DNA of 64,000 nt from positions 120,912 to 184,911 of the forward strand of contig SVCU01000001.1 in NCBI GenBank assembly GCA_015058215.1, written 5' to 3'. The translations under genes were made by a program, and so were the position numbers. Of this stretch, positions 24,272 to 33,508 are shown piece after piece (position 1 is the stretch's first letter; each line of letters starts with the position of its first letter). The notes under the pieces were generated by a model. That model was not told the DNA's origin. It saw only the letters and a program-made list of their open reading frames with translations, and made no database searches. This DNA comes from Clostridiales bacterium (lineage in GTDB: Bacteria; Bacillota; Clostridia; Peptostreptococcales; Anaerovoracaceae).

Positions 24272-25420
24272 CTATTCCGGGCGGGCCTCTTCGTATTTCT
24301 GTGCCTGCTCTGCAAGGTATTCGTCCAGCGTGCCTGTCACAATGTCGGGCAGCGTCTGCTTCCAGAGCTGAAATTCTGCCTCCAGATCCATTCCTTCCGA
24401 AACGGTCTTACGGCTTTCCATATGGAGTACCGGCACTGCACCATCAAAGGAGACCCTGCCTTCCTCCAGGAAGAATTCCTGGCGGCTGACGCAGTACTGC
24501 ATCCGGACCCCTGCGACCTGCGTGCGGTTATGCACAAACTTCGCGGGTTCTCTCAAATAGCGGAGCTGGCCCTTTTCCAGGTAGAAGGTGTTCAACAGGC
24601 TGCAAAGATCCGCAGGGGGCTTGCCGGTTCCGTTGTCAACGACTTTCGGGTCCACCTCTTCGTAATGAAGACCCTCGCTGCACAGAACTGCCAGAACTCT
24701 CTGCGTCTGCACCTGTTGGGTAAAGATCAGCCGGTCATCATACTCCAGAATATCAAAATAAAAATTACCCTCGATCTGTCGGAAAGGTGTGATTTCCGCC
24801 TCCAGCTTCTGTCCATAGGCGCTGACACTGATCAGGGATACTTCGTTGCCCTCTTCGTTCCGCTTGACGTCCAGTTCAAAGACCGCAGAACCGACGGCAA
24901 GCACCGGATTGCGGTAGAAAGGCAGCTTCCCCTGCTGCAGCTTGTGGACCGTCAGCAGCAGCCCTTTCTCCGTTTGAGACTGGCTGTCCCGTTCCGCGAT
25001 GTATGCATTTGCGGATTCCGGCAGCGCCGTCATGACCCAGTAAGCGGAACCGTCTCCTTTCCCTAAGATACCGTCCTCAAAGAAAAAGTTTGGATTGCTC
25101 TCCGGAATCACAATGGTTTCCAGGGTGATAAGAGGCGCAAAAGCCTTTGCGTCCACGTGGAACAGTTCTTCGCTGAAGGTGATTTTTCGAATCTGTTCGC
25201 CGGGAACATCCCGAAAGGCCCCTTCGGAGATCAGTTTGACCTCCTTCGGCAGCACCACTTCAGCATCGCCGCCGCCATAGGAAAGCAGCACCCCATCTTC
25301 GATCACAAAGTCCCCCTCAGATGCGGAGGGATCTTCCGGCGTGCAGCCGGCAGCGCACAGGGCGATCACGATGCAGAGTAAAAGTCCTTGCAGGATGGAT
25401 TGCAGTGTTTGTTTTTTCAT
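24272..25420 (-). CDS. Lipoprotein with BspA-like leucine-rich repeat
   Basis: 382 residues. Signal peptide II with lipobox LCAAGC gives a diacylated Cys near residue 25. Residues about 45-115 show a BspA-type LRR_5 pattern (VVLPKEVKLISEGAFRDVP). The remaining about 260 residues are beta-rich without a recognised domain. I start at MKKQTLQS, where GAGG stands 8 nt upstream; longer in-frame extensions lack a site and run antisense into prfA's leader. It is a single minus-strand gene set between rpmE and prfA, which in Firmicutes usually lie together. Confidence 0.8.
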   Translation of the reverse strand: MKKQTLQSILQGLLLCIVIALCAAGCTPEDPSASEGDFVIEDGVLLSYGGGDAEVVLPKEVKLISEGAFRDVPGEQIRKITFSEELFHVDAKAFAPLITLETIVIPESNPNFFFEDGILGKGDGSAYWVMTALPESANAYIAERDSQSQTEKGLLLTVHKLQQGKLPFYRNPVLAVGSAVFELDVKRNEEGNEVSLISVSAYGQKLEAEITPFRQIEGNFYFDILEYDDRLIFTQQVQTQRVLAVLCSEGLHYEEVDPKVVDNGTGKPPADLCSLLNTFYLEKGQLRYLREPAKFVHNRTQVAGVRMQYCVSRQEFFLEEGRVSFDGAVPVLHMESRKTVSEGMDLEAEFQLWKQTLPDIVTGTLDEYLAEQAQKYEEARPE

Positions 25421-25458
25421 GGCGGACCTCATTTTTCCGGCTGGATGGTTTTGCCTAT

Positions 25459-25488
25459 ATTCTAAGGCCGGAAATGCACATTTTTCAA
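25459..25488 (-). promoter_or_regulatory. Promoter of the BspA-like lipoprotein gene
   Basis: Minus strand TTGAAA (25488-25483), 18-bp spacer, TAGAAT (25464-25459), about 40 bp before the start codon. Confidence 0.6.
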
Positions 25489-25548
25489 TCCCCTCTTCGC
25501 AGGTTTTTATTTTCTTTTTGACGATTCTATGGTACACTAAGGACAAGC

Positions 25549-25570
25549 CCGACCCGTTCGGGTCGGTTTT
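25549..25570 (+). terminator. Terminator-like hairpin in the prfA leader
   Basis: Perfect CCGACCC / GGGTCGG stem with a GTTC tetraloop, then TTTT, about 95 nt before prfA. It could end plus-strand transcripts arriving from upstream, or act as an attenuator in the prfA leader. Confidence 0.55.
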
Positions 25571-25664
25571 CGTGTGCGAAAAAGCCTGAACCGCAGAAAA
25601 GAGGCCCTGCACACATTCTGCAACGCTATAAACAGGGCGCCCGGCGCCCGGATAGGAGACATTT

Positions 25665-26732
25665 ATGTACGACAAGCTGGACTTTATTGCCGGTAAGTAT
25701 GAAGAGCTCAGCCTGAAAGTTTCTGACCCCGAGGTCATCAACGACCAGAAGACCTGGCAGAAATACATGAAAGACATGGGCGAAATGGAACCCGTGGTCA
25801 ACAAGTACAAAGAATACAAGAAGGCAAAGGAAGACCTGGCCGGCACCAAAGAGCTGCTGAACGAAAGCGGTCTGGACGAAGAAATGCGCGAAATGGCCAA
25901 GATGGAGCTTTCCGAGCTGGAAGACAAGCTGGAAACCTACAGCCAGGAGCTGAAGATTCTGCTGCTGCCCAAAGACCCCAACGATGAAAAGAACGTTATT
26001 CTGGAAGTTCGTGCCGGCACCGGCGGCGATGAAGCTGCCCTCTTCGGCGGCGACCTGCTGAGAATGTACACCCGCTACGCAGAACGTCATCGCTGGAAGA
26101 CCGAACTGATCGACCTCACCGATACCGGCATCGGCGGCGTAAAGGAAGCCACCCTGATGATCAAGGGCAAAGGTGCCTACTCCCGTCTGAAGTACGAAAG
26201 CGGCGTTCACAGAGTGCAGCGCGTTCCCGAAACCGAATCCTCCGGCCGTATCCACACCTCCGCAGCCACCATCGCCGTGCTGCCCGAAGTTGATGACGTG
26301 GCCGTAGAAGTAAACCCCAACGATGTCCGCGTAGACGTATACCGCTCCTCCGGTAACGGCGGTCAGTGCGTTAACACCACCGACTCCGCTGTTCGTCTGA
26401 CCCACATCCCCACCGGTCTGGTGGTCACCTGCCAGGACGAAAAGTCCCAGATCAAGAACAAGGAAAAGGCCTTCAAGGTTCTGAAAGCCCGTCTGTACGA
26501 CCTGAAGATGCAGGAACAGAACAAGGAGATCTCCGAACAGAGAAAGAGCATGGTGGGCAGCGGCGACCGTTCCGAACGCATCCGTACCTACAACTTCCCC
26601 CAGGGCCGTATCTCCGACCACCGCATCGGCATGACCATCTACAAGCTGGATGCCTTCATGGACGGCGATATCGATGAAGTCATCGACGGCCTCATCACCG
26701 CCGAACAGGCTGAAAAGATGAAGAACTTCTAA
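25665..26732 (+). CDS. prfA: Peptide chain release factor 1
   Basis: 355 residues, standard RF1 length; reads UAA and UAG and releases the peptide. Seen: GGDEAALF, the codon-reading loop region [16 protein letters not shown], and the catalytic [15 protein letters not shown] with the GGQ that PrmC methylates. The residue after GGQ is Cys rather than the more usual His or Ser. Start ATG follows TAGGAGA. First gene of a plus-strand group with ywlC, rpiB, upp and tyrS. Confidence 0.95.
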   Translation: MYDKLDFIAGKYEELSLKVSDPEVINDQKTWQKYMKDMGEMEPVVNKYKEYKKAKEDLAGTKELLNESGLDEEMREMAKMELSELEDKLETYSQELKILLLPKDPNDEKNVILEVRAGTGGDEAALFGGDLLRMYTRYAERHRWKTELIDLTDTGIGGVKEATLMIKGKGAYSRLKYESGVHRVQRVPETESSGRIHTSAATIAVLPEVDDVAVEVNPNDVRVDVYRSSGNGGQCVNTTDSAVRLTHIPTGLVVTCQDEKSQIKNKEKAFKVLKARLYDLKMQEQNKEISEQRKSMVGSGDRSERIRTYNFPQGRISDHRIGMTIYKLDAFMDGDIDEVIDGLITAEQAEKMKNF

Positions 26733-26741
26733 GGAGCTTCC

Positions 26742-27815
26742 ATGGAAACCATCGTCTGTAAACTGGAACACGACGGTCCTGCGGTGGATCCCGTCAGCCG
26801 GGAACGGCTGGACCTTGCGGAAGGCTGCTGGACGGAAGAGGAGCAGGGCTATCTGCAGAAGGCCGGTGACATCCTGGCCGCCGGCGGGCTCGTTGCCTTC
26901 CCCACGGAAACGGTGTACGGTCTGGGTGCCAATGCTCTGGACCCCGATGCCGCCGCCAAGATCTACGAAGCCAAAGGCCGTCCTTCCGATAACCCCCTGA
27001 TCGTGCACATCGCCGATGTGAACAGCCTCTTCGACCTGGCCGAACCGGTCTCCGAAGACGCTCTGCTTCTGGCAGAAGCCTTCTGGCCCGGCCCCATGAC
27101 CATGATCCTGCCCAAGAAGGACTGCATCCCCGATGTGACCACCGGTGGGCTTCCCACCGTGGCCATCCGCATGCCGGACAGTGCTGCCGCCCTGGAACTG
27201 ATCCGCCGGGCCGGCTGCCCCGTGGCCGCTCCCAGCGCCAACCTTTCCGGCAAGCCCAGCCCCACCCACGGGGAGCACGTGATCCACGATATGATCGGCC
27301 GCATCCCCATGATCCTCTGGGGCCGCGACTGCCGGGTGGGCATCGAATCCACCATCATCGACCTGACCCAGGACACCCCCGCCGTGCTGCGGCCCGGGTT
27401 CCTGACCACTGCGGAGCTTGCAGAGGTGCTGGGACGCGAAGTCATCGTGGACCCCGCCATTCTGGAAACTCCCTCTCCGGACCTGATCCCCAGAGCTCCG
27501 GGCATGAAATACAAACACTACGCCCCCAGCGCACCCATGACCATCTACCGTGGTTCTGAGGACGCTGTGAAACAGGCCATCGCAGAAGCCAAAGCCGCTG
27601 CCGAAGCGGAAGGAAAGGAAGCGGGCATCATCCTCTTCTCCCCCTCCGCCTTCGAAGAAGCCGCCCACGACCTCTTCGCCGACCTGCGGGAAATGGATCA
27701 CCGCGGCGTAGATCTGATCCTGGCAGGAGCCCTGCAGTCCGAAGACGAACGCGGCTTCGCCATTATGAACCGTATGCTGAAATCCGCCGGTTATCACGTG
27801 GTGGATGTGGAATAG
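26742..27815 (+). CDS. ywlC: Threonylcarbamoyl-AMP synthase (Sua5/YwlC)
   Basis: 357 residues. Makes threonylcarbamoyl-AMP from Thr, bicarbonate and ATP for the t6A37 modification of ANN-decoding tRNAs. The YrdC domain spans about 40-240: LVAFPTETVYGLGANA, YEAKGRPSDNPLIVHI and APSANLSGKPSPT. The linker GMKYKHYAP then leads to a C-terminal Sua5 domain, so it is the long Sua5 form, not the short TsaC. Start follows AAGGAG, 9 nt after prfA. An Ala/Glu-rich insert sits near residue 285. Confidence 0.92.
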   Translation: METIVCKLEHDGPAVDPVSRERLDLAEGCWTEEEQGYLQKAGDILAAGGLVAFPTETVYGLGANALDPDAAAKIYEAKGRPSDNPLIVHIADVNSLFDLAEPVSEDALLLAEAFWPGPMTMILPKKDCIPDVTTGGLPTVAIRMPDSAAALELIRRAGCPVAAPSANLSGKPSPTHGEHVIHDMIGRIPMILWGRDCRVGIESTIIDLTQDTPAVLRPGFLTTAELAEVLGREVIVDPAILETPSPDLIPRAPGMKYKHYAPSAPMTIYRGSEDAVKQAIAEAKAAAEAEGKEAGIILFSPSAFEEAAHDLFADLREMDHRGVDLILAGALQSEDERGFAIMNRMLKSAGYHVVDVE

Positions 27816-27869
27816 AAGCCTGAGGCTTCTCAAGCAAAGCAAAAGCATTTTGAAAGGAGAATTACTTCT

Positions 27870-28307
27870 ATGAAAATCGCACTGGCTGCAGATCACGGCG
27901 GTTACGCCCTGAAAGAAACTGTGAAAAAGCACCTGGAAGGCAGAGGCTACGAAACTCTGGATCTCGGCACCAACTCCGCCGATGTTTCCGTCGATTATCC
28001 CTCCTATGGCGAGGCCTGCGGCAGAGCTGTCGTAGAAGGCAAGGCCGATCTGGGCATCGTCGTCTGCGGTACCGGCATCGGCATCTCCATCGCCGCCAAC
28101 AAGGTTCCCGGCGTACGCTGCGGTCTCTGCACCAACACCTTCATGGCCGAGATGACCAAGCGTCACAACAACGCCAACGTGATCGCCCTGGGCGGCAGAG
28201 TCCTGACCGACCCCATCGCCCTGCAGATCGTAGATGCCTGGCTGGATGCCGAATACGAAGGCGGCCGTCACCAGAAGCGCGTCGATATGCTGGCAGAAAT
28301 CAAATAA
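27870..28307 (+). CDS. rpiB: Ribose-5-phosphate isomerase B
   Basis: 145 residues. Interconverts ribose 5-phosphate and ribulose 5-phosphate in the pentose phosphate pathway. Begins MKIALAADHGGYALKE, with the conserved DYP, catalytic Cys66 in VVCGTGIGISIAANK, and RHNNANVIALGGR. ATG follows AAAGGAG. Next to upp, as in Bacillus, consistent with a PRPP/nucleotide theme. Confidence 0.95.
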   Translation: MKIALAADHGGYALKETVKKHLEGRGYETLDLGTNSADVSVDYPSYGEACGRAVVEGKADLGIVVCGTGIGISIAANKVPGVRCGLCTNTFMAEMTKRHNNANVIALGGRVLTDPIALQIVDAWLDAEYEGGRHQKRVDMLAEIK

Positions 28308-28345
28308 CCCTTCCGCAGGAAGTGAAATAAGAGCGAGGTAATCCC

Positions 28346-28975
28346 ATGAGCAACGTATACGTATTCGATCATCCCCTGATCCAGCACAAACTGTCCATCA
28401 TGCGCCGCAAGGAAACCGGTACCAAGGACTTCCGCCAGATGGTCACCGAAATCGCAACCCTGATGGGCTATGAAGCCACCCGCAATCTGCCCCTGAGAGA
28501 CGTGGAGATCGAAACCCCCATCTGCAAGGCCACCGTAAAGGAACTGGACGGCGAAGATGTGGCCATCGTTCCCATCCTGCGCGCAGGTCTGGGCTTTGTA
28601 GACGGTCTGCTGAGCCTGATCCCCAACGCAAAGGTCGGTCACATCGGTCTCTACCGCGACCCCGAAACCAAGCTGCCCGTCGAATATTACTGCAAGCTGC
28701 CCAGCGACATCGAAAACCGCCAGATCTTCGTGGTAGACCCCATGCTGGCCACCGGCGGTTCCGCAGCAGCAGCCATCGATATGATCAAAAAGCGCGGCGG
28801 CAAGAAGATCACCTTCCTGTGCCTCATCGCTGCCCCCGAAGGCATCGAAGTGCTGCAGAAGGCCCATCCCGACGTGGATATCTTCATCGCTGCCAAGGAT
28901 GAAAAACTCAACGATCACGCCTACATCGTACCCGGCCTGGGCGATGCCGGCGACCGTATCTTCGGTACCAAATAA
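28346..28975 (+). CDS. upp: Uracil phosphoribosyltransferase
   Basis: 209 residues, usual size. Salvages uracil to UMP with PRPP. Seen: [28 protein letters not shown] and the PRPP loop [16 protein letters not shown]; the C-terminus holds [20 protein letters not shown]. Start follows GCGAGGTAA. Confidence 0.96.
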   Translation: MSNVYVFDHPLIQHKLSIMRRKETGTKDFRQMVTEIATLMGYEATRNLPLRDVEIETPICKATVKELDGEDVAIVPILRAGLGFVDGLLSLIPNAKVGHIGLYRDPETKLPVEYYCKLPSDIENRQIFVVDPMLATGGSAAAAIDMIKKRGGKKITFLCLIAAPEGIEVLQKAHPDVDIFIAAKDEKLNDHAYIVPGLGDAGDRIFGTK

Positions 28976-28990
28976 GAGAGGTAAAAACAA

Positions 28991-30295
28991 ATGATTCAGA
29001 TCCCCGATAATGTGAGCCAGTTCACCAACGTCTTCGACGTGCTGAAGGAACGTGGCTTCATCGAACAGACCACCCACGAAGACGAGATCCGCGACCTTCT
29101 GGGCAAGGAAAAGATCCGCTTCTACATCGGCTTCGACCCCACCGCAGACTGCCTGCACGTGGGTCACTTCATGCAGGTCATCATCATGATGTGGATGCAG
29201 AAGTACGGCCACACCCCCATCGTTCTCATCGGCGGCGGCACCGCCATGGTGGGTGACCCCTCCGGCCGTACCGATATGCGCCAGATGATGACCGTGGAAA
29301 CCATCCAGAACAACTGCGACGCGTTCAAGCGCCTGTTTGACCAGTTCATCGACTTCGACGAAGACTTCCAGTACAACGGCGTTGGCCGCACCTCCCTGCC
29401 CAAGGACGGCAAGGCTGCCTGCGTCAACAACGCTTCCTGGCTGCTGCCCCTGAACTACGTGGAATTCATCCGCGACATCGGTAAGCACTTCTCCGTCAAC
29501 AACATGCTGCGTGCAGAATGCTTCAAGCAGAGACTGGCTCAGGGCCTGTCCTTCCTGGAATTCAACTACATGCTGATGCAGTCCTACGACTTCATGGTCA
29601 TGGCTCGCGACCTGGACTGCAAGATGGAATTCGGCGGCAACGACCAGTGGTCCAACATTCTGGGCGGCGTTGACCTCTGCCACCAGGAACTGAACAAGCA
29701 GGTCTACGGCATGACCTTCAGCCTGCTGACCACCAGTGAAGGCAAGAAGATGGGCAAGACCCAGAAGGGTGCTCTGTGGCTGGATGCCAAGAAGACCACT
29801 CCCTACGAATTCTACCAGTACTGGAGAAACGTAGAAGACGCAGACGTGAACAAGTGCCTGCGCATGCTGACCTTCCTGCCCATGGACGAAGTCAACCGCC
29901 TGTCCTCCCTGAAGGATCAGGAGATCAACCATGCCAAGGAAGTTCTGGCCTGGAACGTGACCGCTCTGGTCCACGGCGAAGAAGAAGCCGACAAGGCACA
30001 GGCTGCCGCCCGTTCCCTGTTCGGCGGAAGCGCCGACTCCGAGCACATCCCCACCACAAAGATGGAAGCCTCCCGGTTCGAAGGCGAAGGCGTGGGCGTT
30101 GTGGCTCTGATGGCCGAAGTCAAGATGGTTCCCAGCCGCAGCGAAGGTTTCCGCACCGTTCAGCAGGGCGGCCTGACCGTCAACGGCGAGAAGGTGACCG
30201 ATCCCAAGAAGAACATCACCGTCGCTGATTTTGAAGACGGCAAGCTGCTGCTGAAGAAGGGCAAGAAGACCTTCCACCGCATCGAGCTGGCATAA
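28991..30295 (+). CDS. tyrS: Tyrosyl-tRNA synthetase
   Basis: 434 residues. Class I synthetase charging tRNA-Tyr. HIGH motif as HVGH at 56-59 ([12 protein letters not shown]), the KMSKS loop as KMGKT in [12 protein letters not shown], the Tyr-binding block [10 protein letters not shown], and a C-terminal S4 RNA-binding domain ([12 protein letters not shown]). It starts behind AGAGAGGTAA, 15 nt after upp. No T-box is seen upstream, so it probably relies on the shared transcript. Confidence 0.95.
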   Translation: MIQIPDNVSQFTNVFDVLKERGFIEQTTHEDEIRDLLGKEKIRFYIGFDPTADCLHVGHFMQVIIMMWMQKYGHTPIVLIGGGTAMVGDPSGRTDMRQMMTVETIQNNCDAFKRLFDQFIDFDEDFQYNGVGRTSLPKDGKAACVNNASWLLPLNYVEFIRDIGKHFSVNNMLRAECFKQRLAQGLSFLEFNYMLMQSYDFMVMARDLDCKMEFGGNDQWSNILGGVDLCHQELNKQVYGMTFSLLTTSEGKKMGKTQKGALWLDAKKTTPYEFYQYWRNVEDADVNKCLRMLTFLPMDEVNRLSSLKDQEINHAKEVLAWNVTALVHGEEEADKAQAAARSLFGGSADSEHIPTTKMEASRFEGEGVGVVALMAEVKMVPSRSEGFRTVQQGGLTVNGEKVTDPKKNITVADFEDGKLLLKKGKKTFHRIELA

Positions 30296-30309
30296 CATTC
30301 AGCAAGAGA

Positions 30310-30340
30310 AGAGCCCCTTTTCAGGGGCTCTTTGTGTTTG
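30310..30340. terminator. Bidirectional terminator between tyrS and spoIIR
   Basis: AGAGCCCC / GGGGCTCT stem with a 6-nt loop and T-rich flanks. It separates converging tyrS and spoIIR. Confidence 0.85.
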
Positions 30341-30353
30341 CTTTGACTCGTTC

Positions 30354-31127
30354 TCAGCGGCTTCGCAGCCAGTCCAGAGTTTTGAAGCGAAGCTGCAGGC
30401 GGCCGCCGGTTCTGAGGGCGGCCGCTTTGTATTTGGGCAGATTCAGGATCTCCGTGTAATAGGCGGAAACCATCTGCAGTTCCTCCCGGGTGAGGGAGGA
30501 AAGGCCCAGGGCTTCCAGTTCTGCAGGAGACAGTTTGGTGAGGTCTGCGGCCGCCGGATCCTGCAATTTGGCGGCCGCTTCGGGGCTGCCGATCAGGCAG
30601 AGCGGAGGAAACAGGCAGCACCACCAGTTCTCCCCTTCCCCCTTGCCGATGGTGACCGTCAGGGCACGGTAAGTCCCTGCCGGAAACACGGTCTCGCCAT
30701 AGACTTTTTCCGGGATCCAGCGAAGCCCCAGCGAGATGGTCACGGGGTCCGAATAGCCCAGGCTTTGCAGGAGGCGTTCCGCCTCCCGGCGGATCTCTTC
30801 TCGTTTTGAGTCCAGAATGTCTTCCAGTTCCTCCACGGTGAAAAAGACCGGGCTTTCGGTGCCGTCCGCCTGCTGTGCCAACGTGCGGGCCAGTTCCAGG
30901 TTGATGTAGGCCAGAAGATGGTCCCGCAGCTGATATTTCAGCCACTGGTCCTCGGGATCGTTGCTGTTTGCCACCACGTGGAACCGTAGGAAATCCTCGT
31001 TGGTGAGCAGGACGCTTTCCGCGCTGGAGAGGGCATAGGCGGATTCGGGTGCAGCCGCCGGCAAGCGGGCCAGCAGCCCCAGGGCCGCCAGGATCAGCGC
31101 GGCGACCAAAACTTTTTGATTCTTCAT
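30354..31127 (-). CDS. spoIIR: Stage II sporulation protein R
   Basis: 257 residues. The forespore-made signalling protein, under sigma-F, that triggers processing of pro-sigma-E by SpoIIGA in the mother cell. N-terminal signal/anchor LVAALILAALGLLARLP, then the family block FLRFHVVANSNDPEDQWLKYQLRDHLL and the C-terminal RFKTL. Unusually, the C-terminal part includes two Ala-rich patches (EAAAKLQDPAAADL and YKAAALRTGGR) encoded by GCGGCCGCC...GGCGGCCGC palindromes, which look like later insertions. ATG lies after GGGAAGG, which is part of a hairpin. Confidence 0.92.
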   Translation of the reverse strand: MKNQKVLVAALILAALGLLARLPAAAPESAYALSSAESVLLTNEDFLRFHVVANSNDPEDQWLKYQLRDHLLAYINLELARTLAQQADGTESPVFFTVEELEDILDSKREEIRREAERLLQSLGYSDPVTISLGLRWIPEKVYGETVFPAGTYRALTVTIGKGEGENWWCCLFPPLCLIGSPEAAAKLQDPAAADLTKLSPAELEALGLSSLTREELQMVSAYYTEILNLPKYKAAALRTGGRLQLRFKTLDWLRSR

Positions 31128-31134
31128 ATGGCAA

Positions 31135-31179
31135 AACCTTCCCTTCGGTAGAAAGTTTCACCGTCGGGAAGGTTTTTTA
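31135..31179. promoter_or_regulatory. Hairpin between the sipL-like gene and spoIIR that covers the spoIIR ribosome site
   Basis: AACCTTCCC / GGGAAGGTT (9 bp, plus an inner CGGT/ACCG). On the minus strand the 3' arm contains GGGAAGG, the only ribosome-site-like sequence before spoIIR, 8 nt from its ATG; the stem would hide it. On the plus strand it is followed by six T and would act as a terminator. Its role is inferred. Confidence 0.5.
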
Positions 31180-31184
31180 TACAC

Positions 31185-33389
31185 TTATGCGGTTCGGACC
31201 AGCAGCAACCCCGTGCCCGGGGCCGGTTCCTTGCCCGGAGTAAGCCGGTTCCATTCCGCGATGGATTCCGCCGGTACCCGGTATTTCTTGGAGACGGACC
31301 AGAGAGTGTCCCCCGGTTCCGTGCGGTAAATGATCATGGCGTAATCCCCAAAGGGTTTCGCTTCCTCGCCGCTGTCGAAGACCTTACCCACCGTCGCCAC
31401 CGGTTCTTCCCGGAAGGTTTCCGCTTTCAGAAGGAGACCGGTGTTCACTTCCGGCCTGCGGCCGCCCAGGCCGTCGTACCAGAGATCCGCAAGCTGCACG
31501 GAGACGGCTGCCTGGTCACCGGGCTTGGTACCGGGCGCTTCTGCCGTACCCCGGAAGGGCAATTTCAGGGAACAGCCCTGGGCCGTGCCCTCTTCCCCGG
31601 CGGTGAGCCACAACAGATTCACCTGCACAGTACCTTCTGCCGTCACCTTTCCGTTTCCGGCGGTGCAGCTTGCAACCACAGGACGGGCTGCCGCGTAGAT
31701 CACCGTTTCCGGAAGGCCCTCCCCCTCCGCCAAAGGCAGAAGTTCGCGTGCGGAGACTTCAGCCGTGCCGGAAGCCAGCTTGCGGCGGAAGACCTGCTGC
31801 TCCGGTTCCCAGGAGAGTTCCTTGACCGGGTGATAGAAATCCGTTACCACTTCAACGGTGCGCGGCGCGGTGAGCTCCAGGGCCGTTTCCACCCGAGCCG
31901 AAAGCTGCAGGGCGCTGGACCCGGTCTCCCGGTGTTCCGCCGGACGAAGGTCTGCATCCACCACCCGGAAAGAGATCTGCGCCGTGCTGCCGGAGAGGTC
32001 CCCCTCGGCCTCCAGCTTCAGGAACTGGGTGAACTCCGTTTTCTCCCGGTGGAATACGGGAACTTCTCGGCCATCCTCCCCTTCCTCCAGGCACAGAACG
32101 TCGCAGAACAGGGTGGCGTTCACCACCGCTTTCCCGGCAGAAATCTGCCTGTGATTTTCCGTCACACGCAGGGAGCGGGAGAGGATGCGGCTGATGCTCC
32201 GGTTTCCGTCCTTCAGGGGGAAGCTGGCTTCCACCTCTGTGGATTCGGAGGTGCGGTACAGGCTTTCGCTGAGGGGAACATCACGCTTCCGCAGCTGCAG
32301 ATCCTGGCCCTTGATCCCCTGGAAGAGATTACGGCTGCACCTCTGGTAAATGCGCGGCTCCACGGCAATGCGGCCTTTCAGCCGCAGCTTGCGCTCGTTG
32401 ACCACAGTGCAGTCCAGTGCTTCCGGTTCCGCCGTGAAAACCACCTCACTGCCGGCGGGAAACTCCTCCCGGGTCTGGCCCCGGAAGGGCACCCGGGCTT
32501 CCACCATGCGGAAGGGCAGATCGCCGGCAGTACCGGAAACGGGGCGATAGAACACCTTCAGCAGCAGCTCCCCTTCGGGCCGCCAGTCCAGGGTGCTTTC
32601 CGCGCCGGTGTGGAGCTTGCGCTCGCCCAGGCGGCAGTCGCCGTCCACCAGAAGGACCGCCGCCAGATCCGGTTTACTGTCCGGCACCAGGATGTCTTCT
32701 TCCAGTTCCGCATAGATTTTGGGAAGCAGGCGGCTCTCCGTGTAGTGCAGCGTGCGGGTGAGCCGCTCCAGTTCCCCCGCAGCGGCCGCCTTGCGATGAT
32801 GCGCGGCCGCAGGCACAGAGGCAGGTGCTGACGCAGGCTCTGCAGAATCCGGCTCCGCCGGTACAGTGAGAAGTACGGCCGCTTCCGAACTTGCAGCGGC
32901 CGTTACCGCCTCTGCAGGCGCAGGAAGGGGCGCGGCCGCCTCCGAACTTGCTGCGGCCGTTACCGATCCTGCAGGCGCAGGAAGGGGTGCGGCCGCCTCC
33001 GAACTTGCTGCGGCCGCTGCCGGCTCCGCAGAAAAACGTTCCGGAGCTGGTTCGGGCGGAAGGGCGGCGGCGGGCGCATCCGCCGCCGCAGGGGCCGCTT
33101 CTTCTGCGTCTGGGGAAGCGGCCGCCTGGGCCGGAGCTGCGGCTGCCGGAACGGCAGCCGGCTCCGGCCCTTCCGCCCTTTCTTGTGCCGCTTTATATTC
33201 CAAAGGCTCCGGTCCTTCCGCCCCGTAGATGCCGCCCTCTTCCTGGGCCAGCAATTGATACAGGCGCTCGTAGAGTTCCAGAGCACCGATTCGCTCCTTT
33301 TCATTCCTTGTTTCCGGCTCTGCCTCCAGCGCCGGGCGGAAAGCGTATTCCGGATAGCGTTCACGATCGTTCTTTTCCCGATATTCCAT
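31185..33389 (-). CDS. sipL: SipL-like SPOCS (DUF3794) and LysM spore-coat morphogenesis protein
   Basis: 734 residues. Residues about 215-660 hold SPOCS/DUF3794 domains, the first beginning LLPKIYAELEEDILVPDSKPD. The C-terminal about 50 residues are a LysM domain (YRTEPGDTLWSVSKKYRVP). This is the layout of clostridial SipL, which binds SpoIVA and anchors the coat at the forespore surface. Residues about 60-215 are an unusual Ala/Pro/Glu-rich, repeat-containing extension absent from ordinary SipL (about 500 residues). ATG follows GAAGGAGG. Sigma-E control would be expected, though I could not identify the promoter. Adjacent to spoIIR on the same strand. Confidence 0.85.
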   Translation of the reverse strand: MEYREKNDRERYPEYAFRPALEAEPETRNEKERIGALELYERLYQLLAQEEGGIYGAEGPEPLEYKAAQERAEGPEPAAVPAAAAPAQAAASPDAEEAAPAAADAPAAALPPEPAPERFSAEPAAAAASSEAAAPLPAPAGSVTAAASSEAAAPLPAPAEAVTAAASSEAAVLLTVPAEPDSAEPASAPASVPAAAHHRKAAAAGELERLTRTLHYTESRLLPKIYAELEEDILVPDSKPDLAAVLLVDGDCRLGERKLHTGAESTLDWRPEGELLLKVFYRPVSGTAGDLPFRMVEARVPFRGQTREEFPAGSEVVFTAEPEALDCTVVNERKLRLKGRIAVEPRIYQRCSRNLFQGIKGQDLQLRKRDVPLSESLYRTSESTEVEASFPLKDGNRSISRILSRSLRVTENHRQISAGKAVVNATLFCDVLCLEEGEDGREVPVFHREKTEFTQFLKLEAEGDLSGSTAQISFRVVDADLRPAEHRETGSSALQLSARVETALELTAPRTVEVVTDFYHPVKELSWEPEQQVFRRKLASGTAEVSARELLPLAEGEGLPETVIYAAARPVVASCTAGNGKVTAEGTVQVNLLWLTAGEEGTAQGCSLKLPFRGTAEAPGTKPGDQAAVSVQLADLWYDGLGGRRPEVNTGLLLKAETFREEPVATVGKVFDSGEEAKPFGDYAMIIYRTEPGDTLWSVSKKYRVPAESIAEWNRLTPGKEPAPGTGLLLVRTA
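32870..33030. repeat. 57-bp tandem repeat inside the sipL-like gene
   Basis: TCCGAAC recurs at 32884, 32941 and 32998, period 57, giving three near-identical 19-residue units of the type SSEAAAPLPAPAGSVTAAA. The period is a multiple of three, so copy-number change keeps the frame. Confidence 0.8.
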
Positions 33390-33471
33390 GGGTTCCCCCT
33401 CCTTCGATCCTCATCACAATCAAAAAATCCCTCTTGTGTGCTACCACTCTATTCCTCCGCCGCAAAAAATA

Positions 33472-33480
33472 TGATATAAT
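33472..33480 (+). promoter_or_regulatory. Extended -10 promoter of the SpoVK-like gene
   Basis: TGATATAAT (TGn plus consensus TATAAT) 29 bp before the start codon. The -35 is poor, as is usual for extended -10 promoters. Confidence 0.55.
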
Positions 33481-33508
33481 GAGCCATCACATCAGGAGGT
33501 CTCTCACT

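Noticed and set aside
25665..26732. Cys after GGQ in RF1 as a functional oddity
   Set aside because: This position is variable among RF1 proteins; the GGQ itself and the flanking residues are normal.
28991..30295. T-box or other riboswitch before tyrS
   Set aside because: Only 15 nt separate upp and tyrS; there is no room for a leader.
31185..31240. Separate short LysM gene at the end of the sipL-like frame
   Set aside because: The LysM motif is continuous with the SPOCS part in one frame, as in known SipL.
32891..33508. N-terminal extension of the SpoVK-like ATPase by about 200 residues
   Set aside because: Antisense to the sipL-like gene and before the promoter and AGGAGG site of the real start.
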